DNA from: Acidobacteriota bacterium
Lineage (GTDB): Bacteria > Acidobacteriota > Terriglobia > Bryobacterales > Bryobacteraceae
Assembly: GCA_018268715.1 (NCBI GenBank)
Contig: JAFDVZ010000004.1
Span: forward strand, 62,001-126,000
Direction: 5' to 3'
DNA length: 64,000 bases
Shown: in pieces, positions 7,107-15,608 of the stretch
Layout of the letters: every line of letters starts with the position of its first letter
How positions within the stretch are numbered: the stretch's first letter is position 1
The notes under the pieces: generated by a model
The model's database searches: none
What the model was told of the DNA's origin: nothing
The model's input: the letters and a program-made list of their open reading frames with translations, nothing else
Translations under genes and position numbers: made by a program

Positions 7107-9474
7107 AACGCTACGATCACTCTCCAAGTCCCGTGCATTCGCCGGAGCCGTCCTCGCCGCCATAGCCATCGGCGCCGGCGTGAATTCCGGACTCTACTCC
7201 GTAGTCGACCTGATCCTGAAGCGCACGCTACCGCTCCCCGATCTCCCACGCCTGATCTGGATCGAAGAGACCAACCGCAGTGAGCGCACCGGTGGAACCA
7301 CCGTCGCCGCGCTGGACGCGAAAGAGTGGATCGCCGAGAGCCGTTCGCTCGAAGGAGTCGGCATCTTCCGCAATTTCACCCACACCATCCTGACCGAAGG
7401 CCGCAGGACCCGGGTCGACGGGGCCGAGTGCTCCAAGGAACTTTTCCCGGTCCTCGGCCTGAAGCCCCGTCTGGGACGCTGGTTCACCCGCGCAGAAGAG
7501 AGTTCATCCGCCCAGGTCGTCGTGATCGACGAAGAGTACTGGAAGGAGCGTTACGGCGCGGACCCATCGGTCATCGGAAAGCAGGTCCTGGACGCCGACT
7601 GGGGCTTCCCCAACACCATCATCGGCGTCGCCCCGCGCAGCCCGCTGTGGACCATGCTCAAAATCCCGCCCCCTGCCCTGTACTTCGCCGTTCCCTACGA
7701 CAACCGGTCGGCGGGTAGGGCGGGTCAGTTCTTCTCCATCGGCAAACTGACGCTGAGCGCCTCCGTTGACTCGGCCAAGGCCGAGTTGCGCGTCCTGGCA
7801 GCCCGTCTGGCGGCGCACGATCCCGCGACGAACCTGGGCGTCGGCGTGAAGGTCGCCCCCTTGGCGGACACCGTCGCCGGAGTAGCCGGAGCCCCGGCGC
7901 GCCTGTTGCTCGCGGCGTCGCTCGCCGTCTCGATCCTCGCCCTCACCGGCCTCATGCAACTGGTGGCGGCGCGAGTCCGATGGCGTAGCGGGGAGGTCGC
8001 CCTGCGTATGGCCCTCGGCGCCAGCCCACTACGCGCCGCAGCGCCCGTCATGCTGGAAGTCTTCGCCGTGGCCGCCGCCGGCTGCGCCCTCGCCCCGGCC
8101 ATCGCATGGTTGACCTGCCGCGGGCTGGCGCTGTTCCTCGGCGCCAGGACATTCTCGTTCCTGCTTGTTTCCGCCCCCGCCAGCCGCCGCGCCGCCGCCG
8201 TAGCCGTGTGCGCGGGCCTCGCGATGCTGGCTTGCGCCGTCGCGGTCATCGCTGCCGCGGTCCATCGCCGGGATCTCGCCCCCACGCTCGCCCGCAGGAC
8301 GGACCGGGCGCCGGGCAGCGGACGCCTGTGGCCCTGGGCGATCGGCGCGCAGATGGCCGTCAGTCTCGCCCTGGTGGTTTCCACCGCCACGCTGTTGGGA
8401 TTCGCCAGCAAACTCTCCGCCCAGGACCTCGGATTCGACTGGACCAACTGCTCGTCGTTCTTCGCAACCCTCTCGCGCTCGCCGCGCATTCTCGACGACG
8501 AAGAGTGTTACCGCATCATTCAATCGATGCTCGCGCGCATCCGAACCGTCCCTGGAGTGATCGCCGTCGCCTCCTCCTACCCCGCCCCCGCCGCCCCGAA
8601 CGTCCTCGAGCCCGTTACGCCCATGGCTCTCACACGAACGCGCCCGGTCTTCTCCCGGGTCCTGTCCGTCACGCCAAACTTCTTTGAGACGATGCGGATG
8701 CACACCGTCGCCGGACGCGTCTTTGAACCCGGCGAATGCCCATCCGGCGACGCGACCGTTGTCAATGAAGCCTTCGCCCGCGCCGCTTGGCCCACTGAGC
8801 CCCCGGTGGGAAGGCTGCTCGCCCGGTGGCATCGCGGCGCCGACAAGAACTTTCGTGTGATCGGAGTCGTCGCCGACACGCGGGACTCCGCTCTTGCGGC
8901 CCCCATGCCGGCCGTCTACGGTTGCGACACGCACGATTGGTTTCACGTGGTGGTGCGCACCCGCGACAACTCGCAGGCGGCCCTGGCCGCGGTCTCGCGC
9001 GAGATCTCCAACTCTGGGCCGCTCGTCGACTTCGACCCTCCCACCGCCATGGAGCGGGCCGTGTCATCCACCTGGGTGGCGGCCCGGACCATCGGAGAAC
9101 TGCTCGCCGCCTTCGCCGCCTTTGGCCTCGCCCTGGGCGGCGTTTCAGTCTTCACCGGCACAGCCTACGTCATCGCGCTACGGTCGCGCGAGTTCGGAAT
9201 CCGATCCGCTCTGGGAGCGGCCCCCTGGACGCTGGCCCTTCTCGCGCTCAAAGGAACCGCCCGCGCCTGCCTGATCGGAATTCTCGCCGGCGCGCCGCTA
9301 TCCTGGGCGGCGCATCGCCTGTCGAAGGAGCTCCTGTTCAACGGCGGCGGCTTCGGCTGGCGGATCGTAGCCGGCGCGGCCGTTACCCTGATCGCCGCGG
9401 CCCTCCTTGCGGCCGCCGGCCCGGCCCTGCGCGCCGCATCGGTCGATCCCGCCACAGTCCTGCGCGCGGACTAA
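7102..9474 (+). CDS. Orphan MacB/FtsX-type permease (ADOP family)
   Basis: The 790-residue membrane protein has the ADOP plan: a first transmembrane helix with LAAIAIGAGVNSGLYSVVD (about residues 18-36), a large periplasmic MacB core domain, a three-helix FtsX unit around 265-380, a second helix and periplasmic domain, and a final FtsX unit at about 655-790 ending in RAASVDPATVLRAD. Unlike the ADOP gene at 26821, it lacks the roughly 90-residue cytoplasmic N-terminal extension and starts almost at the first helix. No ATP-binding partner and no PadR gene lie nearby. The substrate is unknown. ADOP permeases are abundant in Acidobacteria and may move peptides or lipids or act as mechanotransmitters. 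The start lies inside the 23-bp repeat. Confidence 0.85.
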   Translation: MRTLRSLSKSRAFAGAVLAAIAIGAGVNSGLYSVVDLILKRTLPLPDLPRLIWIEETNRSERTGGTTVAALDAKEWIAESRSLEGVGIFRNFTHTILTEGRRTRVDGAECSKELFPVLGLKPRLGRWFTRAEESSSAQVVVIDEEYWKERYGADPSVIGKQVLDADWGFPNTIIGVAPRSPLWTMLKIPPPALYFAVPYDNRSAGRAGQFFSIGKLTLSASVDSAKAELRVLAARLAAHDPATNLGVGVKVAPLADTVAGVAGAPARLLLAASLAVSILALTGLMQLVAARVRWRSGEVALRMALGASPLRAAAPVMLEVFAVAAAGCALAPAIAWLTCRGLALFLGARTFSFLLVSAPASRRAAAVAVCAGLAMLACAVAVIAAAVHRRDLAPTLARRTDRAPGSGRLWPWAIGAQMAVSLALVVSTATLLGFASKLSAQDLGFDWTNCSSFFATLSRSPRILDDEECYRIIQSMLARIRTVPGVIAVASSYPAPAAPNVLEPVTPMALTRTRPVFSRVLSVTPNFFETMRMHTVAGRVFEPGECPSGDATVVNEAFARAAWPTEPPVGRLLARWHRGADKNFRVIGVVADTRDSALAAPMPAVYGCDTHDWFHVVVRTRDNSQAALAAVSREISNSGPLVDFDPPTAMERAVSSTWVAARTIGELLAAFAAFGLALGGVSVFTGTAYVIALRSREFGIRSALGAAPWTLALLALKGTARACLIGILAGAPLSWAAHRLSKELLFNGGGFGWRIVAGAAVTLIAAALLAAAGPALRAASVDPATVLRAD

Positions 9475-9609
9475 GCAGAAACGCCATTCACAAGATTTGA
9501 AAATATTCTTAACTCAAACAGCGGCAGTCACTTGCCGCCAACCCACCCAGTCCGCCCACCCGGAATCTCAGGTCCCGTATGTCACGATGAAGGTAGAGAG
9601 AGGTTGTTT

Positions 9610-10092
9610 ATGTCTCAGGCAACTGAAACCAAGATGACTCCGCAGACCGGGCCGTCGGACATGGAGTTATATCTGCTGCGCGACGAGTTAGCGGAAACTC
9701 ATCAGCCGCGGAACGCGCAGGAGCGGCAGTTAGTCACGGCCATCGCCCAGAATTGGCTTCGTTTCCAACAGGCGCTCCGCGTCGAACAGGACCTCATGAG
9801 TTCGCCCGATCTCGGCGACATCCTGCGCAACCGTCTCGAAATCTACAAGGCGGTCAGCCGCCACGTCACGGATTGCGAAAGGGCCTGGCGCCACTGCGTC
9901 ACGCGCCTGGAAATCATGAAGCGGAATCGTCCGAAGACCCTGGCCTCGCCCGAAGCGCGCCGCCCGTCCAATCGCCTCGAAGGCAAGCTCCCTCCCGACA
10001 AGCCATTGCCCCCGGTCTGTACGTCAGTGATGCAAGCGACGCCCGCTCAGGCGGAAGCCATCGCCAAACGCAACCACCACCGCCGCGAGTGA
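9610..10092 (+). CDS. Conserved acidobacterial-type protein of unknown function (160 aa)
   Basis: ATG 9610 follows a purine-rich stretch (GAAGGTAGAGAGAGG) with suitable spacing; an upstream TTG at 9532 would add residues with no coding character. The protein is soluble and mostly helical. It begins with a polar tail and the block DMELYLLRDELAETHQPRN, followed by QERQLVTAIAQNWLRFQQA, and ends in a basic Pro-rich tail. I recall many similar short proteins in Solibacter-like genomes (an ELxxLRDELAxxHxPxN block), with no known function. No cysteines or membrane helices suggest a role. It stands alone, convergent with the BlaR-like gene. Confidence 0.7.
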   Translation: MSQATETKMTPQTGPSDMELYLLRDELAETHQPRNAQERQLVTAIAQNWLRFQQALRVEQDLMSSPDLGDILRNRLEIYKAVSRHVTDCERAWRHCVTRLEIMKRNRPKTLASPEARRPSNRLEGKLPPDKPLPPVCTSVMQATPAQAEAIAKRNHHRRE

Positions 10093-10107
10093 CCGGCGCC
10101 AGGCGGC

Positions 10108-11805
10108 CTAATTCTCGCCAGGCCGCTCGATCTTCTCCACCACCAGCACCGGCACAGGCCCTTTCTTCGACTGCAGTTTCAGCCCCAACTGCTCCGACAA
10201 GGCTGAAACCAGCGAAGCGCCGGGCCCGCTGTCCGCAGCCTCGGTCGCCTTGCCCGGATCGCCGGGAACCTCGGCCGCCGAATCGGGCGTCCACTCGAGT
10301 TTGAAATCGTACAAGCCCTCGAGCCCCGTTTCATCGGCCACATGCCGGCCCAGCACATTCGAAAGCGCCCGCGCCAGGCCGCTCACCCCAACGCTCATGC
10401 CGGTCAGCGTTCCGCGCCCTATGCGGATGCTCGGCCCCGGAGCGCCCTCCTGGGACTTGCCGAACCGGGCCCCGCCGCGCCCCACCGTCAGCGCGTACAT
10501 CGGCAGTTGACGGGTCTCGGCCCGCAGCACCAGTCCGAAGCGGTCCCGCAGCACGGCCTGCATGCGCTGCCGCTGACGGCCGAACAGGCTCTCCATCTCG
10601 GCGCGCGGCATCTGCGGACTCGCCTTCGCCTCGGGCCGGTCCGGTGTGAACGACAGATCGTAGTGCGTGTTCTTGGCCCATGCCGGAACCTCGGCGAATT
10701 GGAACTCCCGCAGATCGTAGGCGAAGGTCAGCAACGTCAGCGGCGTCACGTTTTCGCCGCGCAAACCGCCCTGCGGCCCCGGGCTGATCCGTATGTTCAC
10801 CGCGTCCGGCTTCGACGGGTGAATCGTCACCACCTCGTAGGTGTACTGAGGTGCAGGCGGCAACGTCTGCGCCCGCAGCAGCCCGATCGCCAATGGAATC
10901 GCCGCCAGCGCCGCCCCGGCCGCCGCCAGCAGCGCCTTGCGAGCCACGGTCAGCCGCAGCGTCCCGCGTCCGGCGACGATCTCCCCGATCCTGCGCTTCA
11001 AGTCCGCCCCCGTCACGCCCGCCGCGCAGGCGATCGGCGACTCCAGATAGTGGCGGCACACGTTCAGGATCCCGGTCGCGTAGACATCGGCGTCCAGCCC
11101 CTCGGCGATCACCGCCTCGTCACAGGCCCGTTCCCGCTCCTCCACCAGCTTCGCGCCGATCCACCACACCGCCGGATGGAACCAGAACAGCGTCTCCACC
11201 ACCATGTGCAACGCCGCCGTCAGGTTGTCGCGGCGCCGCAGGTGGTGCATCTCGTGCGCGACAATCGCCTCGAATTCGCCGGATGTCAGCCGCTCGCGTA
11301 ACCCCTCGGGCAGCATCAGCACCGGCCGGAAGACGCCGAAGATCCCCGGCTCCACCCGCGCCCGCGTCGACACCGCCAGGACCCCGCCGGCCAGCGTCTC
11401 GGCGGCCGCCCCGCGCGTCGATCGTCGCAGTTCCCGCCACCGCAAAAACCACCGGGCCAGCAGCATCGCCGCCCCCACCGCCCAGATCGCCGCCACCGCC
11501 AGCGGCCATCGCGGCGGCGCGGATGGCGACACCGGCAACAACGTCGGCAACGGCGCGAACGATCGCGATATCTGCTCCACAGCGGTCGCCGTAGCCACCG
11601 CCGCCGTCCCCGGCCGGTCGAACCGGGCGCCCAGCGAGACCAGCACCGAAAACGGGACCAGGAATTTCAGCGACGCCGCCAGCCACAGCCAGTAGCGAGC
11701 CCGCGCTGCGTGGTTCCGAAGCAGAAAACAGATCAGCGCCACCGCGGCGGCCGCCACCGTCGATTGCCACAGATGATTCGCGAGTAATGAAAGGTATCCA
11801 GCCAT
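10108..11805 (-). CDS. BlaR1-like M56 metallopeptidase fused to a TIGR03435 domain
   Basis: The 565-residue protein has an M56 membrane peptidase portion (about 1-315) and a C-terminal TIGR03435 domain (about 318-565). Helices lie near residues 5-27, 35-60, 101-120 and 293-312. The zinc motif HEMHH is at 184-188, with the third ligand probably in the glutamates of EERERACDE (222-230). The C-terminal part starts YTYEVVTIHPSKPDAVNIRI and ends GPVPVLVVEKIERP, both typical of TIGR03435. In staphylococcal BlaR1 the sensor is a penicillin-binding domain; here it is replaced, so the inducing signal is unlikely to be a beta-lactam acyl-enzyme. It lies 9 bp after the BlaI-type repressor gene, its likely cleavage target. 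Confidence 0.87.
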   Translation of the reverse strand: MAGYLSLLANHLWQSTVAAAAVALICFLLRNHAARARYWLWLAASLKFLVPFSVLVSLGARFDRPGTAAVATATAVEQISRSFAPLPTLLPVSPSAPPRWPLAVAAIWAVGAAMLLARWFLRWRELRRSTRGAAAETLAGGVLAVSTRARVEPGIFGVFRPVLMLPEGLRERLTSGEFEAIVAHEMHHLRRRDNLTAALHMVVETLFWFHPAVWWIGAKLVEERERACDEAVIAEGLDADVYATGILNVCRHYLESPIACAAGVTGADLKRRIGEIVAGRGTLRLTVARKALLAAAGAALAAIPLAIGLLRAQTLPPAPQYTYEVVTIHPSKPDAVNIRISPGPQGGLRGENVTPLTLLTFAYDLREFQFAEVPAWAKNTHYDLSFTPDRPEAKASPQMPRAEMESLFGRQRQRMQAVLRDRFGLVLRAETRQLPMYALTVGRGGARFGKSQEGAPGPSIRIGRGTLTGMSVGVSGLARALSNVLGRHVADETGLEGLYDFKLEWTPDSAAEVPGDPGKATEAADSGPGASLVSALSEQLGLKLQSKKGPVPVLVVEKIERPGEN

Positions 11806-11814
11806 GCGCCCCTC

Positions 11815-12201
11815 CTACGGTTTGCCCGATTCGCGCCGGTTCTTCTTCAGCAGTTTCTCGGCGTCCTTCAGGTCTTCGAGCGTCAGCTTGCCGGACTCCA
11901 CCAGGTGCGACATCACCGGCTGTGTCCGCCCGCCGAAAAGGTTCAGGAAATCGTCGATCAGCCGCCCCCGGGCCTCGCGGCTGGTCACCGCGGCCTCGAA
12001 GATGTGCGCGTTGCTGATCTTGCGGACCCGCCGCACCGCGCCCTTCTCCTCCATGCGATAGACGGTGGTCTGAATCGTCGAGTAGGCGGGCCGTCCAGCC
12101 TCCGGAAAGGCCTCCTGGATCTCGCGGATCGACAGCTTGCCCTGCTCCCAGAGGGCGTCCATGATCTGCAGTTCCAGCGGCGTAAGCTTCTGCTCACTCA
12201 T
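11815..12201 (-). CDS. BlaI/MecI/CopY-family transcriptional repressor
   Basis: The 128-residue winged-helix protein has the family order: LTPLELQIMDALWEQGKLSI, then IQEAFPEAG, the recognition region YSTIQTTVYRMEEKGAVRR, and a dimerising C-terminus with FLNLFGGRTQPVMSHLVE. It should repress its own operon and be inactivated by the M56 peptidase encoded 9 bp downstream. The predicted promoter (12210-12238) places transcription start at or next to the ATG, leaving virtually no leader. A short CTACTATAG sequence covers the -10 region and could be a half operator. Confidence 0.9.
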   Translation of the reverse strand: MSEQKLTPLELQIMDALWEQGKLSIREIQEAFPEAGRPAYSTIQTTVYRMEEKGAVRRVRKISNAHIFEAAVTSREARGRLIDDFLNLFGGRTQPVMSHLVESGKLTLEDLKDAEKLLKKNRRESGKP

Positions 12202-12209
12202 CAGGATCT

Positions 12210-12238
12210 ACTATAGCCGTTTGTTTTCCAGCCGACAA
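12210..12238 (-). promoter_or_regulatory. Predicted promoter of the blaI-like operon
   Basis: On the minus strand TTGTCG (12238-12233) is followed after 17 bp by TATAGT (12215-12210). The likely start point is 12202-12204, within 3 bases of the blaI start codon at 12201, so the messenger would be leaderless or nearly so. The -10 box overlaps a CTACTATAG sequence that may be read by BlaI itself. Confidence 0.6.
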
Positions 12239-12269
12239 GATGTTTGGGGTGAACCGGCGGATGGATTTT

Positions 12270-12863
12270 TCAGGACTTTTTGCGCAGCATCCAGCGGACG
12301 GCGAAGAACAGGACCGCCGCCCCAACAACGGCAATCGAGACTACCTGAAGGTTTTTGTGAACCAGTTCGAGTATCTGCTGCCAGCGCTCGCCGAAGTAGA
12401 ACCCGAGCCCGAGGAACGTGCACACCCACACGAACGCCCCCGAATACGCATAGGCGGCGAAGGCCCGGTATTCCAGCGACGACGTGCCGGCGACGATGGC
12501 CGTAAAGTGCCGCACGCCCGCGATGTAATAGCCGATAAACAGCGCCCAGTGCCCCACCCGGTTGAACCAGGAATGGACCACGTCGAGCCGGGCCTCGGTC
12601 AGATGGACGTACTTGCCCCACTTATGCACAAAGCCGAGCCCCAGCGTCCGCCCGATGACATAGCTCAGCGTGATCCCGCAGGCGCTGCCCAGGAAGGCGA
12701 CAATCAGCACCGGGATGGCCTTCAGGTTGCCACGCCAAACCAGGTATCCGCTGAACACCAGCAGCGTCTCGTCCGGCACCGGCAATCCGACGATGCCCAA
12801 CACCAGCAGCATGAAGATGGCGGCGTACCCATAGTGGGCCACCCACTGGAAAATGAAATCCAC
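12270..12863 (-). CDS. DedA/SNARE-associated-type membrane protein
   Basis: The 197-residue protein has the DedA pattern: an N-terminal helix, the re-entrant segment GLPVPDETLLVFSGYLVW (about 26-43), FLGSACGITLSYVIGR (about 57-72) and the conserved GYYIAGVRHFTAIVAG segment (about 116-131), then two C-terminal helices and a short basic tail ending RKKS. DedA relatives act as undecaprenyl-phosphate or other lipid flippases in the inner membrane and affect envelope stress resistance. The start is GTG 12863, 3 bp after the stop of the HlyD-type adaptor gene, so the two are probably translated together. Confidence 0.9.
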   Translation of the reverse strand: MDFIFQWVAHYGYAAIFMLLVLGIVGLPVPDETLLVFSGYLVWRGNLKAIPVLIVAFLGSACGITLSYVIGRTLGLGFVHKWGKYVHLTEARLDVVHSWFNRVGHWALFIGYYIAGVRHFTAIVAGTSSLEYRAFAAYAYSGAFVWVCTFLGLGFYFGERWQQILELVHKNLQVVSIAVVGAAVLFFAVRWMLRKKS

Positions 12864-12866
12864 GAG

Positions 12867-14078
12867 TTAGGGGTACACCGGCGCCACCGGCATCTTTTCC
12901 TTCAGAGTCTTATCGGTGGGCAGCGCTACGCTGTCGCCTTCGTTGAGCCCGGCGAGCACCTGGCTCTTCACCACACTCGCCACGCCCAGCTTCACCTCGC
13001 GCCACTCGATCTGCTTGCCACTCAGCACAAACACGCCGATCTTGCCGGCCTCCCGCCGCAGCGCCGCGTTGGGGACCGTCAACGCCCCATCCACCACCTT
13101 CGAACGGATCTCGGCATTCACATTCGTGCCCGCCAGCAGGTCCAGGTCGGGATTGCCGATCACGCAGCCCACCTCGCCCACCTGCCGCGTGCCCAGCGCG
13201 ATCACCTGCGAAGGCTTCCGCTCCACCGCGCCGGTCCACTGCCTCCCCGGGATCGCATCCCAGGTGATCGTCACGGGCATGCCGATCTCCACCCGCCCCA
13301 GGTCCGGTTCATCCACGTACACAATCACCCGTACGTTGTCGAGCCGCCCGATGTTCGCCACCAGATCGCCGGGGTTCAGGTAGGCGCCTGGCTTCAGGTC
13401 GAACTGGTACACCGTGCCGCCCACCGGCGCCTTCACCGTCAGCATGGCGAGCTTCTGCCGAGCGCTATCGACCGCCGCCCGAGCCTCCCGCAGCCGGGCC
13501 TCGGCCGCGCTACGGTCCGGCGCCGTCACCAGCACGCCGCGCCGGGCCTCGAGCGCCGCAATCTGCTGCTTCGCCCGGTCGACGCGCTCCTTGGAAGCGG
13601 TGACCTCGACGCCCGTCACGGCCTTCTTCTGCTGGAGCCGCAGGTTCGCCTCGTAATCCCGCTGGGCCGCCGCCAGTTCGAGCTTCGCGGCGTCGATGCT
13701 GCCCTGAATCGTCGCGACCTCGGCCGCGCGCCCCCCAGCCTGGATGGTCTGAAGTTCGGCCTGCGACTGGGCGACTTTCGCCTCGGCCGCCGCCAGTTCG
13801 CCCTGCGCCGGCCCGGCGTCGAGTTCCACCAGAACCGCCCCGGCCGCCACCCGGTCGCCCCGCTTCACCGCAACGCGCCGGACCAGGCCCGCGGCCTCGG
13901 CCCGGGCCGAAGCCCACTCGATCGGCTCCACCTTGCCGTTGGTGGTCAGCGCGCTGACGACGGTTTCCTTCACCACCCGCGTGAACGGAATCTCGGGGGC
14001 GGCGTTCCGCCTCTTCGTCAACAGGAAGATGAGGATGATGGATACGATCGCGATCAGGATCAGCAGCAGCCGTTTCAC
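12867..14078 (-). CDS. HlyD/MacA-type efflux periplasmic adaptor
   Basis: The protein has 403 residues from GTG 14078, which overlaps the upstream stop as GTGA; a longer frame to 14213 lies inside that upstream gene and is not coding. One N-terminal helix anchors it (VKRLLLILIAIVSIILIFLL). A lipoyl-like half (GLVRRVAVKRGDRVAAGAVL), a long coiled-coil hairpin (about 85-215) and the second lipoyl half (TVKAPVGGTVYQFDLKPG) follow, then beta-barrel and membrane-proximal domains. The adaptor would bridge an inner-membrane transporter to an outer-membrane channel, but neither partner is adjacent. It lies between an unknown gene and DedA. Confidence 0.88.
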   Translation of the reverse strand: MKRLLLILIAIVSIILIFLLTKRRNAAPEIPFTRVVKETVVSALTTNGKVEPIEWASARAEAAGLVRRVAVKRGDRVAAGAVLVELDAGPAQGELAAAEAKVAQSQAELQTIQAGGRAAEVATIQGSIDAAKLELAAAQRDYEANLRLQQKKAVTGVEVTASKERVDRAKQQIAALEARRGVLVTAPDRSAAEARLREARAAVDSARQKLAMLTVKAPVGGTVYQFDLKPGAYLNPGDLVANIGRLDNVRVIVYVDEPDLGRVEIGMPVTITWDAIPGRQWTGAVERKPSQVIALGTRQVGEVGCVIGNPDLDLLAGTNVNAEIRSKVVDGALTVPNAALRREAGKIGVFVLSGKQIEWREVKLGVASVVKSQVLAGLNEGDSVALPTDKTLKEKMPVAPVYP

Positions 14079-14632
14079 TTCTTGGGCCTCGCGCAGTAAT
14101 CGAACAGCAGGCGCCACTCGGCTCGCTGGATCTCGAGCGCGGCGGCCTCCGACGGGGAGCCCGGTTGCTGGCGCGCGCGTTCGCAGAACAGCACGAAACC
14201 GAACGGGTCCCATCGTACCGACGGACGGAATTCGGCTTCCGGGTACTTCTTAACGATCCGGGAGGTCTCCTCGACCAGCGCGGGAAACACGGCGTGCGCC
14301 CCCACCCGCCGGAACCAGTAGGCGGAGTTGCCCGAATCGGGCTCCTGACGGTGCAGGATGGCGTGCCAGAAACTGCCTTCGGGCGACGGATCGTCCTGGG
14401 CCGTCTCGTGGGCCTCTTCAAAGCAGGAAAAGTACAGCCAGAGGCCCGCCAGCGCACCGCGCGGATGGGCCGACTTGGGAAACAGGTCCTTGGCCGGGGC
14501 CGCCTTCAGCAGCCGGTAGGCCTCGTCGTTCGAGGGCCCTTCGGCCACCAGCGGCATGAGCCGTTCGCCGCCCTCCTCGAGTTCGAGGAGGCGGGCCACA
14601 GTTTCCCCGTAAGCCTGGAGTTCGAATCCCAT
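14075..14632 (-). CDS. Protein of unknown function (185 aa)
   Basis: I do not recognise a named family, although the style matches conserved hypotheticals of Solibacter-like genomes. The protein is soluble and helical. It contains HPRGALAGLWLYFSCFEEAH and a block PEGSFWHAILHRQEPDSGNS, in which the His, Asp and Ser residues look conserved-like; the end is WRLLFDYCARPKK. There is no signal peptide. ATG 14632 lies 13 bp after the methyltransferase stop, and its own stop overlaps the adaptor start by 4 bp, so it belongs to the methyltransferase-adaptor-DedA unit. Confidence 0.75.
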   Translation of the reverse strand: MGFELQAYGETVARLLELEEGGERLMPLVAEGPSNDEAYRLLKAAPAKDLFPKSAHPRGALAGLWLYFSCFEEAHETAQDDPSPEGSFWHAILHRQEPDSGNSAYWFRRVGAHAVFPALVEETSRIVKKYPEAEFRPSVRWDPFGFVLFCERARQQPGSPSEAAALEIQRAEWRLLFDYCARPKK

Positions 14633-14645
14633 CGTGTCCGAACCT

Positions 14646-15401
14646 TCATTGTGCCAGCAAAGCGAAGTACCCGCGAAACAGCACTTCCCGGGTTTCGCCG
14701 CCGAAGATCGGGCCGGTCCCTTCGGAGCACCAGTTCCGGACGGTCTCGATGGGCTCGCCGTTGCGGATGGCCCAACCCACGTTGGTCTCGGTCAGCACGT
14801 AGTCGATGTAGAATTCCGGCGTGATGGGCAGTCCGATTTCGAACGGCTCGTACCGGGTGAGGCGGAAACCGGCGGCCAGGGCCTCGAGCGACTCCCGGGT
14901 GATCTTCAGGGCGTTGTCCGGAGGCCACGGATAGCGGCGTTCGAACTGGTCGAACCAGCGGTCCAGGGCCTCGGTCCCGCGCATGGATCGTCCGCAGGAA
15001 AAGTCGTAAATCAGCACGGCCCCGCCGGGCGCGAGCACCCGTCCGGCTTCGGCGAAGAACCTCGCCGGATCGCAGTAGTTCAGCGAACCGGCCGCCGCGA
15101 TCAGGTCGATCGAACCGTCGCGGACCGGCAGGCTCTCGGACGTTCCGGCCAGAAACGCGGCTCCCGGCGCGACATTGGCCGCAAACTTCAGCATCGGAAC
15201 AGCCGGTTCCATGCCGATGGCGCAACCGGCGACGGCGGTCAACGGCCGGGTCGAAAGCCCGGCGCCGCAACCGATATCGAGCGCCGTCCCGATCCGGGCC
15301 GGCAAATAGGGCCGGGCCAACTCGACCACGCGCGGGTGCACCGGCGGCCGCGACCGCGCATATCCCGCCGCCAGGGCGTCACTTCCGAACAAATTCTCCA
15401 C
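14646..15401 (-). CDS. Class I SAM-dependent methyltransferase
   Basis: The protein has about 251 residues from GTG 15401, the point where a usual methyltransferase N-terminus (ENLFGSDALAAGYARSRP) begins; another GTG at 15425 would add 8 residues. The SAM-binding motif I is ALDIGCGAGLST; an acidic residue follows in GMEPA, and motifs SLPVRDGSIDLIAAAGSLNY and VLAPGGAVLIYDF match methyltransf_11-type enzymes. The C-terminal cap is unusual and Tyr/Trp-rich. The acceptor is unknown. It is the first gene of a four-gene reverse-strand unit and is divergent from the serine hydrolase genes. Confidence 0.85.
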   Translation of the reverse strand: MENLFGSDALAAGYARSRPPVHPRVVELARPYLPARIGTALDIGCGAGLSTRPLTAVAGCAIGMEPAVPMLKFAANVAPGAAFLAGTSESLPVRDGSIDLIAAAGSLNYCDPARFFAEAGRVLAPGGAVLIYDFSCGRSMRGTEALDRWFDQFERRYPWPPDNALKITRESLEALAAGFRLTRYEPFEIGLPITPEFYIDYVLTETNVGWAIRNGEPIETVRNWCSEGTGPIFGGETREVLFRGYFALLAQ

Positions 15402-15608
15402 ATCCCAGGAGTAACACGGTCCCACGGATTGCCAACGGGCTGCTGTTCGAGCGGGGCGGTTTCCTCGGATATCCGGCCGCGCCGATTCGCGATTCTGGTG
15501 ATTCCTGTGATCACCGGATTCCTGACGCCTGAGAAACCGAGGTTCACCGCTATCGTCATGGCCGCCGGCACATCGCCGATGGGTGCGGCTTCGTTAAACT
15601 GGAGTGCG

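Noticed and set aside
12240..14099. 619-codon + strand open frame
   Set aside because: It runs opposite the DedA and HlyD-type genes, which have clear domains; its product is low-complexity His/Arg/Pro-rich.
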